Shown: piece by piece, positions 28,654 to 36,085 of the stretch | Numbering within the stretch: position 1 is the stretch's first letter | Layout of the letters: each line of letters begins with the position of its first letter | Origin: Rhodococcoides kyotonense | GTDB lineage: Bacteria > Actinomycetota > Actinomycetes > Mycobacteriales > Mycobacteriaceae | Reading direction: 5' to 3' | Length of the DNA stretch: 64,000 nucleotides | NCBI RefSeq assembly: GCF_900188125.1 | Contig: NZ_FZOW01000010.1 | Location: 1-64,000, forward strand | Notes under the pieces: model-generated | Told to the model about the DNA's origin: nothing | Seen by the model: only the letters and a program-made list of their open reading frames with translations | The model's database searches: none | Made by a program: the position numbers and the translations under genes

Positions 28654-29136
28654 ATGTGGATAACTTCTGTGGATAACTTCGAAAACGATCCACAGGATGT
28701 GCACAACCTGTCGTGGGCGACGCCGATCAGCGCGGTGGTCGCGCTGGCCGTTGGCGGATTAGCGCTGGTCACCGTCGCGTTCGTCACAGACGTCGATCCG
28801 GCGGGCCGATTTCTCGTGACGGCAGCGGCGCTGGGCCTGTGGATAATTTCGGGATCGGCGGCTTTTCAGCGTCCCAGGCTGTGGATAAACGATGGATCGT
28901 TGTCGATGAAGCGGCTGACCGGCGTTCGCACGTACCGTCCCGACGAGATCAAACGCGTCAAGCTCGTCCGTTACCCGCGGCTCGGCCGTCGCGTTCCCAT
29001 GCTCGAACTCGACGTCCAACGAGCAGGCGATGACGACGACCGACTCGTCATCTTCGGTCGCTGGGACCTCGGAACCAACCCACAGGACGCGTACGACGCC
29101 CTCGAGCGACACGGGTTGGTCCCACCCGGACGCTGA
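28654..29136 (+). CDS. PH-like domain membrane protein
   Basis: A 160-residue protein (155 if it starts at GTG 28669). Two hydrophobic helices span about 23-43 and 52-69, followed by a bacterial PH-like domain with RLWINDGSLSMKRL, the YRPDEIKRVKLV strand and a C-terminal helix (NPQDAYDALERHGL). This matches the membrane protein next to crgA in mycobacteria (Rv0010c type), of unknown biochemical role. All three ATA codons in the gene fall inside DnaA-box sequences, whereas its other Ile codons are ATC or ATT. No good ribosome-binding site precedes either start. Confidence 0.85.
   Translation: MWITSVDNFENDPQDVHNLSWATPISAVVALAVGGLALVTVAFVTDVDPAGRFLVTAAALGLWIISGSAAFQRPRLWINDGSLSMKRLTGVRTYRPDEIKRVKLVRYPRLGRRVPMLELDVQRAGDDDDRLVIFGRWDLGTNPQDAYDALERHGLVPPGR
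28655..28888 (-). promoter_or_regulatory. Cluster of four perfect DnaA boxes outside oriC
   Basis: TTATCCACA on the minus strand (TGTGGATAA on the plus strand) occurs at 28655-28663, 28668-28676, 28838-28846 and 28880-28888, all in one orientation. The first pair has a 13-nt repeat distance, the second pair 42 nt. They lie in and at the start of the PH-protein gene, 20 kb from the dnaA-linked boxes. Confidence 0.75.
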
Positions 29137-29140
29137 GCCG

Positions 29141-29911
29141 TCAGCGCGCCGACGTGAGGATTTCGGCACCGTCGTCGGTGATCGCGATCGTGTGCTCGCT
29201 GTGGGCCGTCAAGCACCCCGTCTTGCTGCGCAGAGTCCACCCGTCGGCGTCGGTGACGAGTTCGTCGGTGTCCTCCATGACCCACGGTTCCAGAGCGAGC
29301 AGCAGCCCGGGACGTAGCTTGTAGCCACGTCCTGCTCGGCCGGTGTTCGACACGTGCGGATCCTGGTGCATCGTCGAGCCGATGCCGTGACCGCCGAATT
29401 CGACGTTGATCGGGTATCCGGCGTCGTGCAGCACGGTGCCGATCGCATGGGAGATGTCACCGATGCGCGCGCCCGGTCCTGCAACGGCGATTCCGGCGGC
29501 GAGTGCGCGCTCGGTCGCGTCGATCATCTCGATGCTTCCTGCGGGCCTCTTCTCACCGACGACGAAGCTGATGGCCGCGTCCGCCGCAAGTCCGTCCTTG
29601 ACCACGGCGAGGTCGAGCGTCAACAGGTCGCCGTCCGCGAGCACGTAGTCGTGCGGCTTCCCGTGCAGCACAGCATCGTTGACTCCGGTGCAGATGTAGT
29701 GCCCGAACGGCCCGCGTCCGAACGACGGCGCGTAGTCCACGTAGCAGGATTCGGCCCCCGCTCCGAGAATCATCTCCTTGGTCCACAGGTCGACGTCCAG
29801 GAGATTGGTGCCGACGGTGGCGCGCGCCTTCATCGTCTGCAGAATGTCGGCGACCAGTGCGCCTGCCTGGCGCGCTCGCGGCAGCTGACTGGGCTTCAGT
29901 ATCTCGATCAT
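29141..29911 (-). CDS. map: Methionine aminopeptidase, type I
   Basis: A 256-residue metallo-aminopeptidase that removes the initiator Met from new proteins. The five metal ligands of the pita-bread fold can be seen: Asp in LLTLDLAVV and ADAAISFVVG, His in GGHGIG, Glu in ALEPWVME and Glu in HSEHTIAIT; the catalytic His is in GHYICTGVNDAVLHG. Start ATG 29911 follows AGGAAGG by 6 nt; eight extra codons upstream lack a site. It is convergent with the PH-protein gene (4 nt between stops) and divergent from the XRE regulator, which may control it. Confidence 0.95.
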   Translation of the reverse strand: MIEILKPSQLPRARQAGALVADILQTMKARATVGTNLLDVDLWTKEMILGAGAESCYVDYAPSFGRGPFGHYICTGVNDAVLHGKPHDYVLADGDLLTLDLAVVKDGLAADAAISFVVGEKRPAGSIEMIDATERALAAGIAVAGPGARIGDISHAIGTVLHDAGYPINVEFGGHGIGSTMHQDPHVSNTGRAGRGYKLRPGLLLALEPWVMEDTDELVTDADGWTLRSKTGCLTAHSEHTIAITDDGAEILTSAR

Positions 29912-29927
29912 GCGGCGCCTTCCTAGG

Positions 29928-29971
29928 GATACCAATAACTATCCCGGTAATGTTATCCCGGTATTAGTATC
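29928..29971. promoter_or_regulatory. Shared map/XRE promoter with repeated TATCCCGGTA operator
   Basis: TATCCCGGTA occurs twice, at 29940-29949 and 29954-29963, framed by GATAC at 29928-29932 and GTATC at 29967-29971. TAGTAT at 29965-29970 could be the -10 of the XRE gene, 7 nt before its ATG. The layout suggests operators overlapping both divergent promoters. Confidence 0.55.
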
Positions 29972-29976
29972 GGCTC

Positions 29977-30261
29977 ATGGTCAGGTTGCCACTCACATCC
30001 GTCGAGCTCGAGCGTGGACAGCGCCTCGGTGCGCTCCTGCGCCGCTCGAGAGGGTCACGTTCGATGCTCGACACCGCCCTCGACGCGGGTGTGTCACCCG
30101 AGACTCTGCGCAAGATCGAATCGGGCCGCGTGGCGACGCCTGCATTCCCGACCATCGCCGCGATCGCCGATGTTCTCGGCCTGTCGCTCGACGACGTCTG
30201 GGCAGAGATCAACGCCCCCGTCGACGCCGGCGGGAGCCGCAGCGCGCGGGAGGCGTCGTAG
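29977..30261 (+). CDS. XRE-family helix-turn-helix regulator
   Basis: A 94-residue DNA-binding protein consisting almost only of a Cro/C1-type helix-turn-helix (residues about 13-72; QRLGALLRRSRGSRS, then AGVSPETLRKIESGRVATP as the recognition helix, then PTIAAIADVLGLSLDDVW). No Shine-Dalgarno sequence precedes the ATG, and a -10-like TAGTAT ends 6 nt before it, so the message is probably leaderless. It is divergent from map over a 65-nt gap with repeated operator-like elements, which suggests autoregulation and possible control of map. Confidence 0.9.
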   Translation: MVRLPLTSVELERGQRLGALLRRSRGSRSMLDTALDAGVSPETLRKIESGRVATPAFPTIAAIADVLGLSLDDVWAEINAPVDAGGSRSAREAS

Positions 30262-30268
30262 ACGAGTT

Positions 30269-31168
30269 CTAGATCCCCATCTGGGCACGAATATCGAGGA
30301 TCCGGAGTGCGATGACCGCCAACGCGACGACGGCAACCGCAGCGACACCCACCCACGCCAGCCGAGGTGAACGCGTCGGGCTGGGGAGAAAGACGATGGC
30401 AGCGGTCGCGGCAGCGCCGGCGACCAAACCACCCATGTGACCCCACAGCGAGATTCCGGGGATCGAGATGCTGATGACGATGTTCACGCCGATGATGACC
30501 AGAACGGGCGTCGGGCTGCGCTTCAAACGCAGCAGTACGACGGCCTGAGCACCCAGAAGACCGAAGATCGCGCCCGACGCACCCACCGTGACGGCTCCGG
30601 GTGACTCGAGGACCAACACCGAAGCGCTGCCGCCGAGCAGTGAGACCGCGTAGACGGCGACGTATCGCGCCTTGCCCAGGACCGCCTCGAGATCCCTGCC
30701 GATGATGTACAGGGCGAACATGTTGACGAGCAGGTGAATCGGGCCGTAATGCAGGAACCCGCTGCCGATCACGCGCTGTACGTCGCCGGTGGCGACCAAC
30801 GGAGAGTAGAGCGCCCAGTCCTGGAACAACGCGGAATTGCGAGTGTTCTCCAACAACGAGCTGGACTGCGCAGCCGTCACCGCGAACGCCAGGACGTTGA
30901 GTCCCATGATGATGTACGTGACCAAGCCGTACCTCGACGAAGCAGGCGCGCCGACGACGGTTCGCACCTGTGCAGTCGATCTGTTGGCCGCCTGAATGCA
31001 CTCGAGGCAGTGCTGCCCGACCGACGCGGGCCGGAGACACTCGGGGCATGCGGGCCTGCCGCACCGCGAGCACGCGAGACCGGTGGGCCGGTCGGGGTGC
31101 CGGATGCACCTCGACTGAGGTGGGGTGGGCTGATCGCCGGGCGCGCCACCCCAGCCGGGGTTCGTCAT
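30269..31168 (-). CDS. Rhomboid family intramembrane serine protease with N-terminal zinc-binding motif
   Basis: A 299-residue membrane protease. Residues 21-60 hold a Cys/His-rich B-box-like zinc motif (CIRHPDRPTGLACSRCGRP, then CPECLRP and HCLECI). Six or seven membrane helices follow from residue about 82. The catalytic Ser is in GASGAIFGLLG near 196 and the catalytic His in WGHMGGLVAG near 245; HLLVNMFALY is the helix-2 HxxxN region. Rhomboids cut membrane helices of substrate proteins; the substrate here is unknown. It is convergent with the XRE gene and lies 31 nt downstream of ppiA. Confidence 0.94.
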   Translation of the reverse strand: MTNPGWGGAPGDQPTPPQSRCIRHPDRPTGLACSRCGRPACPECLRPASVGQHCLECIQAANRSTAQVRTVVGAPASSRYGLVTYIIMGLNVLAFAVTAAQSSSLLENTRNSALFQDWALYSPLVATGDVQRVIGSGFLHYGPIHLLVNMFALYIIGRDLEAVLGKARYVAVYAVSLLGGSASVLVLESPGAVTVGASGAIFGLLGAQAVVLLRLKRSPTPVLVIIGVNIVISISIPGISLWGHMGGLVAGAAATAAIVFLPSPTRSPRLAWVGVAAVAVVALAVIALRILDIRAQMGI

Positions 31169-31199
31169 GTTCTTACGAGTTCCTTCTGTAGGCCAACCG

Positions 31200-31727
31200 T
31201 CAGGCGATGGTGACGCTGTTGATGACGACCTCGTCGACCGGACGGTCGCCGCGACCGACAGGCGTTCCCGAGATCGCGTCGACGACCTTCTTCGACGCCT
31301 CGTCGGTGACCTCGCCGAAGATGGTGTGGCGACGGTTCAGGTGCGGGGTCTTCACCGACGTGATGAAGAACTGCGAACCGTTGGTGCCCGGGCCTGCGTT
31401 GGCCATGGCGAGCAGGTACGGACGGTCGAACGACAGTTCCGGGTGGAACTCGTCGCCGAACTTGTAGCCCGGGCCACCGGTTCCGGTGCCGGTCGGGTCG
31501 CCGCCCTGGATCATGAAGCCGTCGATGACGCGGTGGAAGACTGCGCCGTCGTAGAACGGTCCGGAGTTTCCGCCGGATGCGTTGGTCGTCGTGTACTCCT
31601 TCGAGCCGTCGGCCAGGCCGACGAAGTTCTCGACAGTCTTCGGCGCGTGGTTGCCGAACAGTTCGATGACGATGTCGCCGCGGTTGGTGTGCAGCGTTGC
31701 CGTGGATGTCTTGTTTGGTGAAGTCAC
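31200..31727 (-). CDS. ppiA: Peptidyl-prolyl cis-trans isomerase, cyclophilin type (PpiA)
   Basis: A 175-residue cytoplasmic cyclophilin that speeds prolyl isomerisation during folding. Family core: FHRVIDGFMIQGGDPTG (catalytic Arg of FHR), MANAGPGTNGSQFFIT and HTIFGEVTD. No signal peptide. The GTG at 31727 is chosen because it begins just before the first cyclophilin strand; the open frame upstream has no family match. It is divergent from cwsA (78 nt), the same pairing as in mycobacteria. Confidence 0.93.
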   Translation of the reverse strand: MTSPNKTSTATLHTNRGDIVIELFGNHAPKTVENFVGLADGSKEYTTTNASGGNSGPFYDGAVFHRVIDGFMIQGGDPTGTGTGGPGYKFGDEFHPELSFDRPYLLAMANAGPGTNGSQFFITSVKTPHLNRRHTIFGEVTDEASKKVVDAISGTPVGRGDRPVDEVVINSVTIA

Positions 31728-31805
31728 ACCACCATCGTGCCACCCTTGCCGCTCCTCGTGGCCAGGTGCCGGGGCTTGGCCGCATCTTTGTGGAACAGTG
31801 GTCAC

Positions 31806-32189
31806 ATGACCAGCACATCGAAGTCGACTCGGATCCGCGACGTCGCCGTAGGCGCGGGTGGAAATCTGCTGCAGGCTGCAAAGGTCTTCGGCACCGGCAC
31901 GGCGGGCATCAGCGTCACGCTGGCCTCGAAGGGTTACTCGCTCGCCCGCCAGGAACTCGAGCGACGCAAGAAGGCTCAGAAGCGCAAAGCACGTTCGACG
32001 CCGCGCATCTCCCGCCGGACCAGACGAGTCATCGTCTTCGGAACGTTGTTCGGAGCAGCTGCAGGCGCCGCCGTGATCGCGACGAAGCGCCGTAGAACCA
32101 CCCAGCCTCCCGCTGACGCACCCCCGAGTCTGGCCGATTACGCCGACGAGACACCCCGGACCTCGGTGACCGAAGCACCTCAGGTCTGA
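31806..32189 (+). CDS. cwsA: Cell wall synthesis and shape protein CwsA
   Basis: A 127-residue protein next to ppiA, in the position of mycobacterial CwsA, which interacts with CrgA and Wag31 to support polar growth and shape. The long N-terminal part is amphipathic and basic (VGAGGNLLQAAKVFGTG, then RQELERRKKAQKRKARS), and one membrane helix follows near residues 77-94 (VIVFGTLFGAAAGAAVIA) with a short Pro/Thr-rich tail. Family assignment rests on size, layout and position. Its last 10 nt overlap the end of the DUF1023 gene on the other strand. Confidence 0.8.
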   Translation: MTSTSKSTRIRDVAVGAGGNLLQAAKVFGTGTAGISVTLASKGYSLARQELERRKKAQKRKARSTPRISRRTRRVIVFGTLFGAAAGAAVIATKRRRTTQPPADAPPSLADYADETPRTSVTEAPQV

Positions 32190-33757
32190 CCCAGGCCGGC
32201 CACCACTCGGGCGATCGCGTCCTGCGTGGTGGTCCCCTCGGCGAAGTACTGACCGTGCCCGTCGGGCGCACGTAAGTCTCCCGCCGCCGCCGTCGGGAGC
32301 GTACGGACGCCGTCGAGTTCGCTGGGATCGGTACCGAACGCACCGAGATCGGCGACGACGTCGTTCCGCGCTTCGCCGACGAAGACGTGGCCTGCCGGGA
32401 CGGACAGTTCGTGCACCGTGCCGACGCCGAGCCCGGGCGACCCGACTGCAACGAGTTCGTCGACGCCGGTGGCCTCCGCGTCGCGCACGGCATGCGCAGC
32501 CGTCAGCGATCCGTACGAATGGCCCAGAAGCGACAGATGTGGGTCCGTGCGTCGTGACGCGTCGAGTCCGTCGAGAAACACGCTCAACCGAGCGGCACCC
32601 GTGACCGCTGCGGTAGCGCCGACGACGGATCGGTTCGGGTCCAGCAGACTCCACCCGGTATGAGGCGCCGCGTAGTCCATCCACGTGACGACCGCGACGC
32701 CGTCCTCCTTCGGAACAGACTGCTGCACAAGTTCTTTCAGGGAGTCCATGTCGCCGTCGTACCGTCGCATGTCACCCTGCACGTCGGAATCCAGCCCAGG
32801 AACGAACACCGCGACATGAGTCGCGGTGTCGACGTTGCCCACCGCGATGGCCGCCAACGTGTCGTCCGCGCTGTGATTGTCGAGAACCAGAAGCTGTCGG
32901 TCTCCCTGCGCCAAGGTCTCGGAAATGGCGTCGAGCGCAGCCAATCTCTTCTCCGTCTGAGCCAGACCCGCATCTGCGTTGTCGAACATTCCACCGAAGA
33001 TGTTGTCGTCCAGCCGTTTTCGAAGCTCGACCGCGACTCCCTGCAGACGCGTCCGCTCGAGCGTCAACACACGCCGGTTCGCGGCGTCCCTAATCTGAGC
33101 CGGGATTCCGTCGAGGCCGCCCAGCAGGTCGGGCCGCTGGACGAGTAGCGCGGTGCGCTGCGCCTGAGTCGACGCATCCCAGAAGGCGGCATTCGCAGCG
33201 GGGCTTCCCGACGTCGGCACCTCCACCGCCGCCGGACGCATCGGCCGAGGTTCGACTTCGGACTGCAGCAATGCCTCTGCTGTGTGCCGATCGAGATCAT
33301 CTGCACGAGAAAGCAATTCGCGTGCACGCTGTTCGATGTCCCGTCGGCAGCGGAGTCGATCTCGTGCAATACTCCAGGCATCCACCGCGGCACTCGCATA
33401 GACCGGGATCCCGTCCCTGACCGTGGCGTCGTCCTCGATCGTCATGGACCACTCGTTCGCCCGACCCTCGCACGCCTGCACTGCATGGACGAGGGGATAC
33501 ATGTCCCGTGTCGCGGCGTACACACACCGACCGATGTCGTCGAGCACCCGTGCACGATCGAGGAATTCGCTCTGCACTCCGGACAGGGACGTTCGCGCCG
33601 CGTCGGCAGCCGTCCCATGCCAGTCGAGTTGCTCGAGCAGAACCGTCACGTCGTCGATCCGGCCGGTCAGGATGCGAGACTGCGCACGCACCCGATGTGC
33701 GAGCACACTCAGATCTGCCGGATCCCACCGTTGAACGTCCCCCCAGGACATCGACAT
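32180..33757 (-). CDS. DUF1023 alpha/beta hydrolase with WXG100-like N-terminus
   Basis: A 525-residue protein. The first 90 residues are helical and contain WHG at 46-48 in a helix-turn-helix like WXG100/ESX proteins (VTVLLEQLDWHGTAADAA). A further helical stretch leads to a DUF1023 alpha/beta-hydrolase domain (about 290-520) with nucleophile elbow LLGHSYGSLTAAHA near 412 and a His in DGHGQYFAEG near 500. No signal peptide. The fold combination suggests a protein linked to type VII secretion, with unknown substrate. Start at ATG 33757 follows GGGGGCG; an alternative ATG lies two codons on. Confidence 0.85.
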   Translation of the reverse strand: MSMSWGDVQRWDPADLSVLAHRVRAQSRILTGRIDDVTVLLEQLDWHGTAADAARTSLSGVQSEFLDRARVLDDIGRCVYAATRDMYPLVHAVQACEGRANEWSMTIEDDATVRDGIPVYASAAVDAWSIARDRLRCRRDIEQRARELLSRADDLDRHTAEALLQSEVEPRPMRPAAVEVPTSGSPAANAAFWDASTQAQRTALLVQRPDLLGGLDGIPAQIRDAANRRVLTLERTRLQGVAVELRKRLDDNIFGGMFDNADAGLAQTEKRLAALDAISETLAQGDRQLLVLDNHSADDTLAAIAVGNVDTATHVAVFVPGLDSDVQGDMRRYDGDMDSLKELVQQSVPKEDGVAVVTWMDYAAPHTGWSLLDPNRSVVGATAAVTGAARLSVFLDGLDASRRTDPHLSLLGHSYGSLTAAHAVRDAEATGVDELVAVGSPGLGVGTVHELSVPAGHVFVGEARNDVVADLGAFGTDPSELDGVRTLPTAAAGDLRAPDGHGQYFAEGTTTQDAIARVVAGLGQT

Positions 33758-33882
33758 ACTGCGCCCCCGTTGTCTCCGTGCGCCGATCGAGAGATCGGCG
33801 ATCTGCAGAGGATTCAACACCGAATGGCAGCAGAGCCTCGAAATTCATCCCCAGGCTGTGGATGAATTCTGTGGAGAACGGG

Positions 33883-34881
33883 TCAGCGCGCTATTCGCCA
33901 CTCCGATTCGCCGGTGTCCGGTGGCTCGGAGCGCGACGCCTTCTGTGCCCGTGGACGGCTACGCTTGGCTCGATAGAGGTCTGCGTCGGCGGCGCGATAG
34001 ATGTCGATCCACCGACGAGCGGCAGGCATACAGACGAGGCCGACACTCCACTCCGCCCGATGAGCCCGACGGAGTCTCTCGACGATCTGCCACGCCTCGG
34101 CCTCGAGCACGCCGGGCATGAACAGTACGAACTCGTCGCCGCCGAGTCTGCCCAACACATCGCGTCGACCGAGCTCTGCTTTCCACGCTTTGGATACACG
34201 TGAGAGCAGCACGTCACCGGCGATGTGCCCGTACTCGTCGTTGATCTGCTTGAAGTTGTCGAGATCGAGCACGGCGACACTGACGGACAGACCGCGACTT
34301 GCGCACGCGGGCAACATCTTTTCGACCTTGGACTCGAACCCGAAACGATTGTGGAGACCGGTCAGGGTGTCGTGTGTCGCCGAGTAGCGCATGCGCCGTG
34401 CGAACACCCCGAAGACTTCGGTGGCGCCGACGATGCCCAGTGCCACGAGTACGTAACTGACGAACGACGAGTCGAACGGGCCTGCCGCCGCACCCGAAAC
34501 TGCCGAAACAGCAAGGGCCGCAACCCAGATGCTTGCGTTTCGCTCCGACCAGAAGGCCCCGATGTGCATGCCGAGAAAGATCGCGGCCTGGACGCAGATC
34601 AGAAACGCCGGCAGCGTCGCGCTCGTCGAGAACGACGCAGTCAACGCGACGATCGCGAGAAACGTCACTGTGCCGATGGTCCGCTTGGGGCTCGGAGGTC
34701 GTGAGCGTACGAGAACCACGACTGCAGCGATCCCGCACATCACCGAGATCGACACCGCGATTCGGCCAAACGTTCCGTGCTCGGACCACGAAGCACTTCC
34801 CGCGGCCGCGTACAGCAGAGTCGTGCCGATCACGAACACCAGCAGGGTGATTCCGGCCTCGTCGAACTTGGGCCTGATCAC
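33883..34881 (-). CDS. Membrane-bound diguanylate cyclase (GGDEF)
   Basis: A 332-residue protein with about six hydrophobic helices in the first 160 residues and a C-terminal GGDEF domain (about 168-310). DTLTGLHNRFGFE opens the domain, VAVLDLDNFKQINDEYGH provides the substrate and metal site, and RLGGDEFVLF is the intact active-site loop, so c-di-GMP synthesis is expected. The inhibitory I-site appears incomplete: where PleD has RxxD before the loop, Arg is Gly here while Asp is kept. Start is GTG 34881. The membrane part has no recognised sensor domain. Confidence 0.9.
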   Translation of the reverse strand: MIRPKFDEAGITLLVFVIGTTLLYAAAGSASWSEHGTFGRIAVSISVMCGIAAVVVLVRSRPPSPKRTIGTVTFLAIVALTASFSTSATLPAFLICVQAAIFLGMHIGAFWSERNASIWVAALAVSAVSGAAAGPFDSSFVSYVLVALGIVGATEVFGVFARRMRYSATHDTLTGLHNRFGFESKVEKMLPACASRGLSVSVAVLDLDNFKQINDEYGHIAGDVLLSRVSKAWKAELGRRDVLGRLGGDEFVLFMPGVLEAEAWQIVERLRRAHRAEWSVGLVCMPAARRWIDIYRAADADLYRAKRSRPRAQKASRSEPPDTGESEWRIAR

Positions 34882-35404
34882 GCGTGGAGCGTCCTTGCAT
34901 TGCAGCGCGCGATTCCGGAGCCTCCGGTGCTAGAGCCTCCGGTGCTGGAGCGGAGCGCGAACACGAGCAGAACCCGACCCGGCACGGTCTACCTCCCCAT
35001 GAACACCACGCGCAACCGACTTTCGTGCCGGGACTTTAACACCTTCCGCCGACTTCTCGGATGCGTAAGCAGCGAAAGGCAGGTATCGCAGGTCGGAACG
35101 GGGAGAAGCGGCTCGCCGGCGTGTGGGTCTCGGCCGGAATGCACCCCCCTGCGGTGCATTCTTGCCGGACACGTCTCTGCCTCGTACCGACCGAACACTA
35201 AGGCCTCGAGTACATGCCGTCACGCGCACCGCAGAAGTCTGGGCCAGTCCAACATCCCAGCAGGAACCGCTTGGCATCGATCACAGTTCCGGGACTCACT
35301 GGGCAGCTACCCATGTGTACGGGAGGCGGGCTATGGCAGTTTCTCGATGTACATTGGCATTGCTGCCACTGTCGGAGCGCAGACCGCGAGCCGACACTGT
35401 CCAC
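34882..35404. other. Intergenic region between GGDEF gene and tRNA block
   Basis: A 523-nt stretch in which I see no gene. It holds a short tandem repeat, two copies of GAGCCTCCGGTGCT at about 34917-34945, just upstream of the cyclase, and an inverted pair of CCGGCGAG-like and GTGCATTC-type elements without clear function. Confidence 0.5.
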
Positions 35405-35647
35405 ATGACAACCTTCATCGCACTCGTCGTCGCCCTGATCTTCGTTCACGTCGCCGCGACCACATATGTCCGTCACGGACGATCGCAGGCTGTCCGCGAC
35501 CTCTGGGACAGTCCGTATCGCTACAACTATTTCCGCCCGGACGCCGTTCGCGCGAACGACACGTCCAGCGACGACGACGAAGTGGGCAGACAGCAAGAAA
35601 GGCGCCCGATCCGTGAGGATCGAACGCCTTCTTCTTGTGGAGCCTAG
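35405..35647 (+). CDS. Possible small membrane protein
   Basis: An 80-residue frame beginning with a clear membrane helix (MTTFIALVVALIFVHVAATT) followed by a hydrophilic segment (QAVRDLWDSPYRYNYFRP) and an Asp-rich tail. The frame runs through the tRNA-Ala terminator and ends 10 nt into the tRNA-Ala gene on the other strand, so the last 15 residues are not protein-like. No ribosome-binding site is seen before the ATG. I do not recognise a family; it may be genuine with a recently lost stop codon. Confidence 0.4.
   Translation: MTTFIALVVALIFVHVAATTYVRHGRSQAVRDLWDSPYRYNYFRPDAVRANDTSSDDDEVGRQQERRPIREDRTPSSCGA
35599..35630 (-). terminator. Rho-independent terminator after tRNA-Ala
   Basis: On the minus strand AAGGCG-TT-CGATCC pairs with GGATCG-GG-CGCCTT around TCAC, then TTCTT. 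It ends 8 nt from the tRNA-Ala 3' end. Confidence 0.75.
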
Positions 35648-35710
35648 GAGATTCGAACTCCTGACATCTGCCTTGCAAAGGCAGCGCTCTACCAACTGAG
35701 CTAAGGCCCC
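35638..35710 (-). tRNA. tRNA-Ala(TGC)
   Basis: A 73-nt tRNA: acceptor GGGGCCT pairs with AGGCTCC and carries the G3-U70 wobble pair that identifies alanine; anticodon arm CTGCC-TTTGCAA-GGCAG with anticodon TGC; T loop GTTCGAATC. CCA is not encoded. Confidence 0.96.
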
Positions 35711-35762
35711 GGGTCGTGCCGGACAAGCGAATTACAGCTTACACGCTTGCAACCAGCGGACG

Positions 35763-35873
35763 TCAGGCGGCTGTAACCTCGTGCCAGACACCGTCTCCCG
35801 CGCGTACGGAACGCACTTTCGACAGAGCCACCACAACTGCTACGACCGCGCCGACGAGAACGAGAATCTTCAC
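35763..35873 (-). CDS. DLW-39 family small protein
   Basis: A 36-residue open frame between tRNA-Ile and tRNA-Ala. GTG 35873 is preceded by GAGGTGAG 5 nt upstream. The product has one hydrophobic helix (KILVLVGAVVAVVVALSKV), a basic patch (RSVRA) and ends GVWHEVTAA, resembling the DLW-39 family of tiny actinobacterial proteins encoded near gyrA, whose tails end in a similar Asp-Leu-Trp-x-Glu-Ala-Thr pattern. The function of the family is unknown. Orientation follows gyrA and both tRNAs. Confidence 0.75.
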   Translation of the reverse strand: MKILVLVGAVVAVVVALSKVRSVRAGDGVWHEVTAA

Positions 35874-35902
35874 AGAATCTCACCTCTTCGTCTCGCTCGG
35901 TG

Positions 35903-35976
35903 TGGGCCTAGGAGGACTTGAACCTCCGACCTCTTCCTTATCAGGGAAGCGCTCTAACCGCCTGAGCTATAGGCCC
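35903..35976 (-). tRNA. tRNA-Ile(GAT)
   Basis: A 74-nt tRNA: acceptor GGGCCTA/TAGGCCC, D arm GCTCAGGCGGTTAGAGC, anticodon loop CTGATAA with anticodon GAT, T arm GGAGGTTCAAGTCCTCC. CCA is not encoded. It is the first of the tRNA-Ile/DLW-39/tRNA-Ala group downstream of gyrA. Confidence 0.97.
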
Positions 35977-36085
35977 GTGTACCTCGGTGACCGGAAAGAT
36001 TTCTCTTTCCGAACCGAGGAGAGAGATTACCGTATCGAACCGCCGTACTCCAAAACGGCTCGATGCGGTGCCCTCTACCAGCGCA

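Noticed and set aside
33841-33880. DnaA-box-like CTGTGGATGAATTCTG
   Set aside because: Only 8 of 9 bases match and it stands alone between two genes; not enough to call a site.
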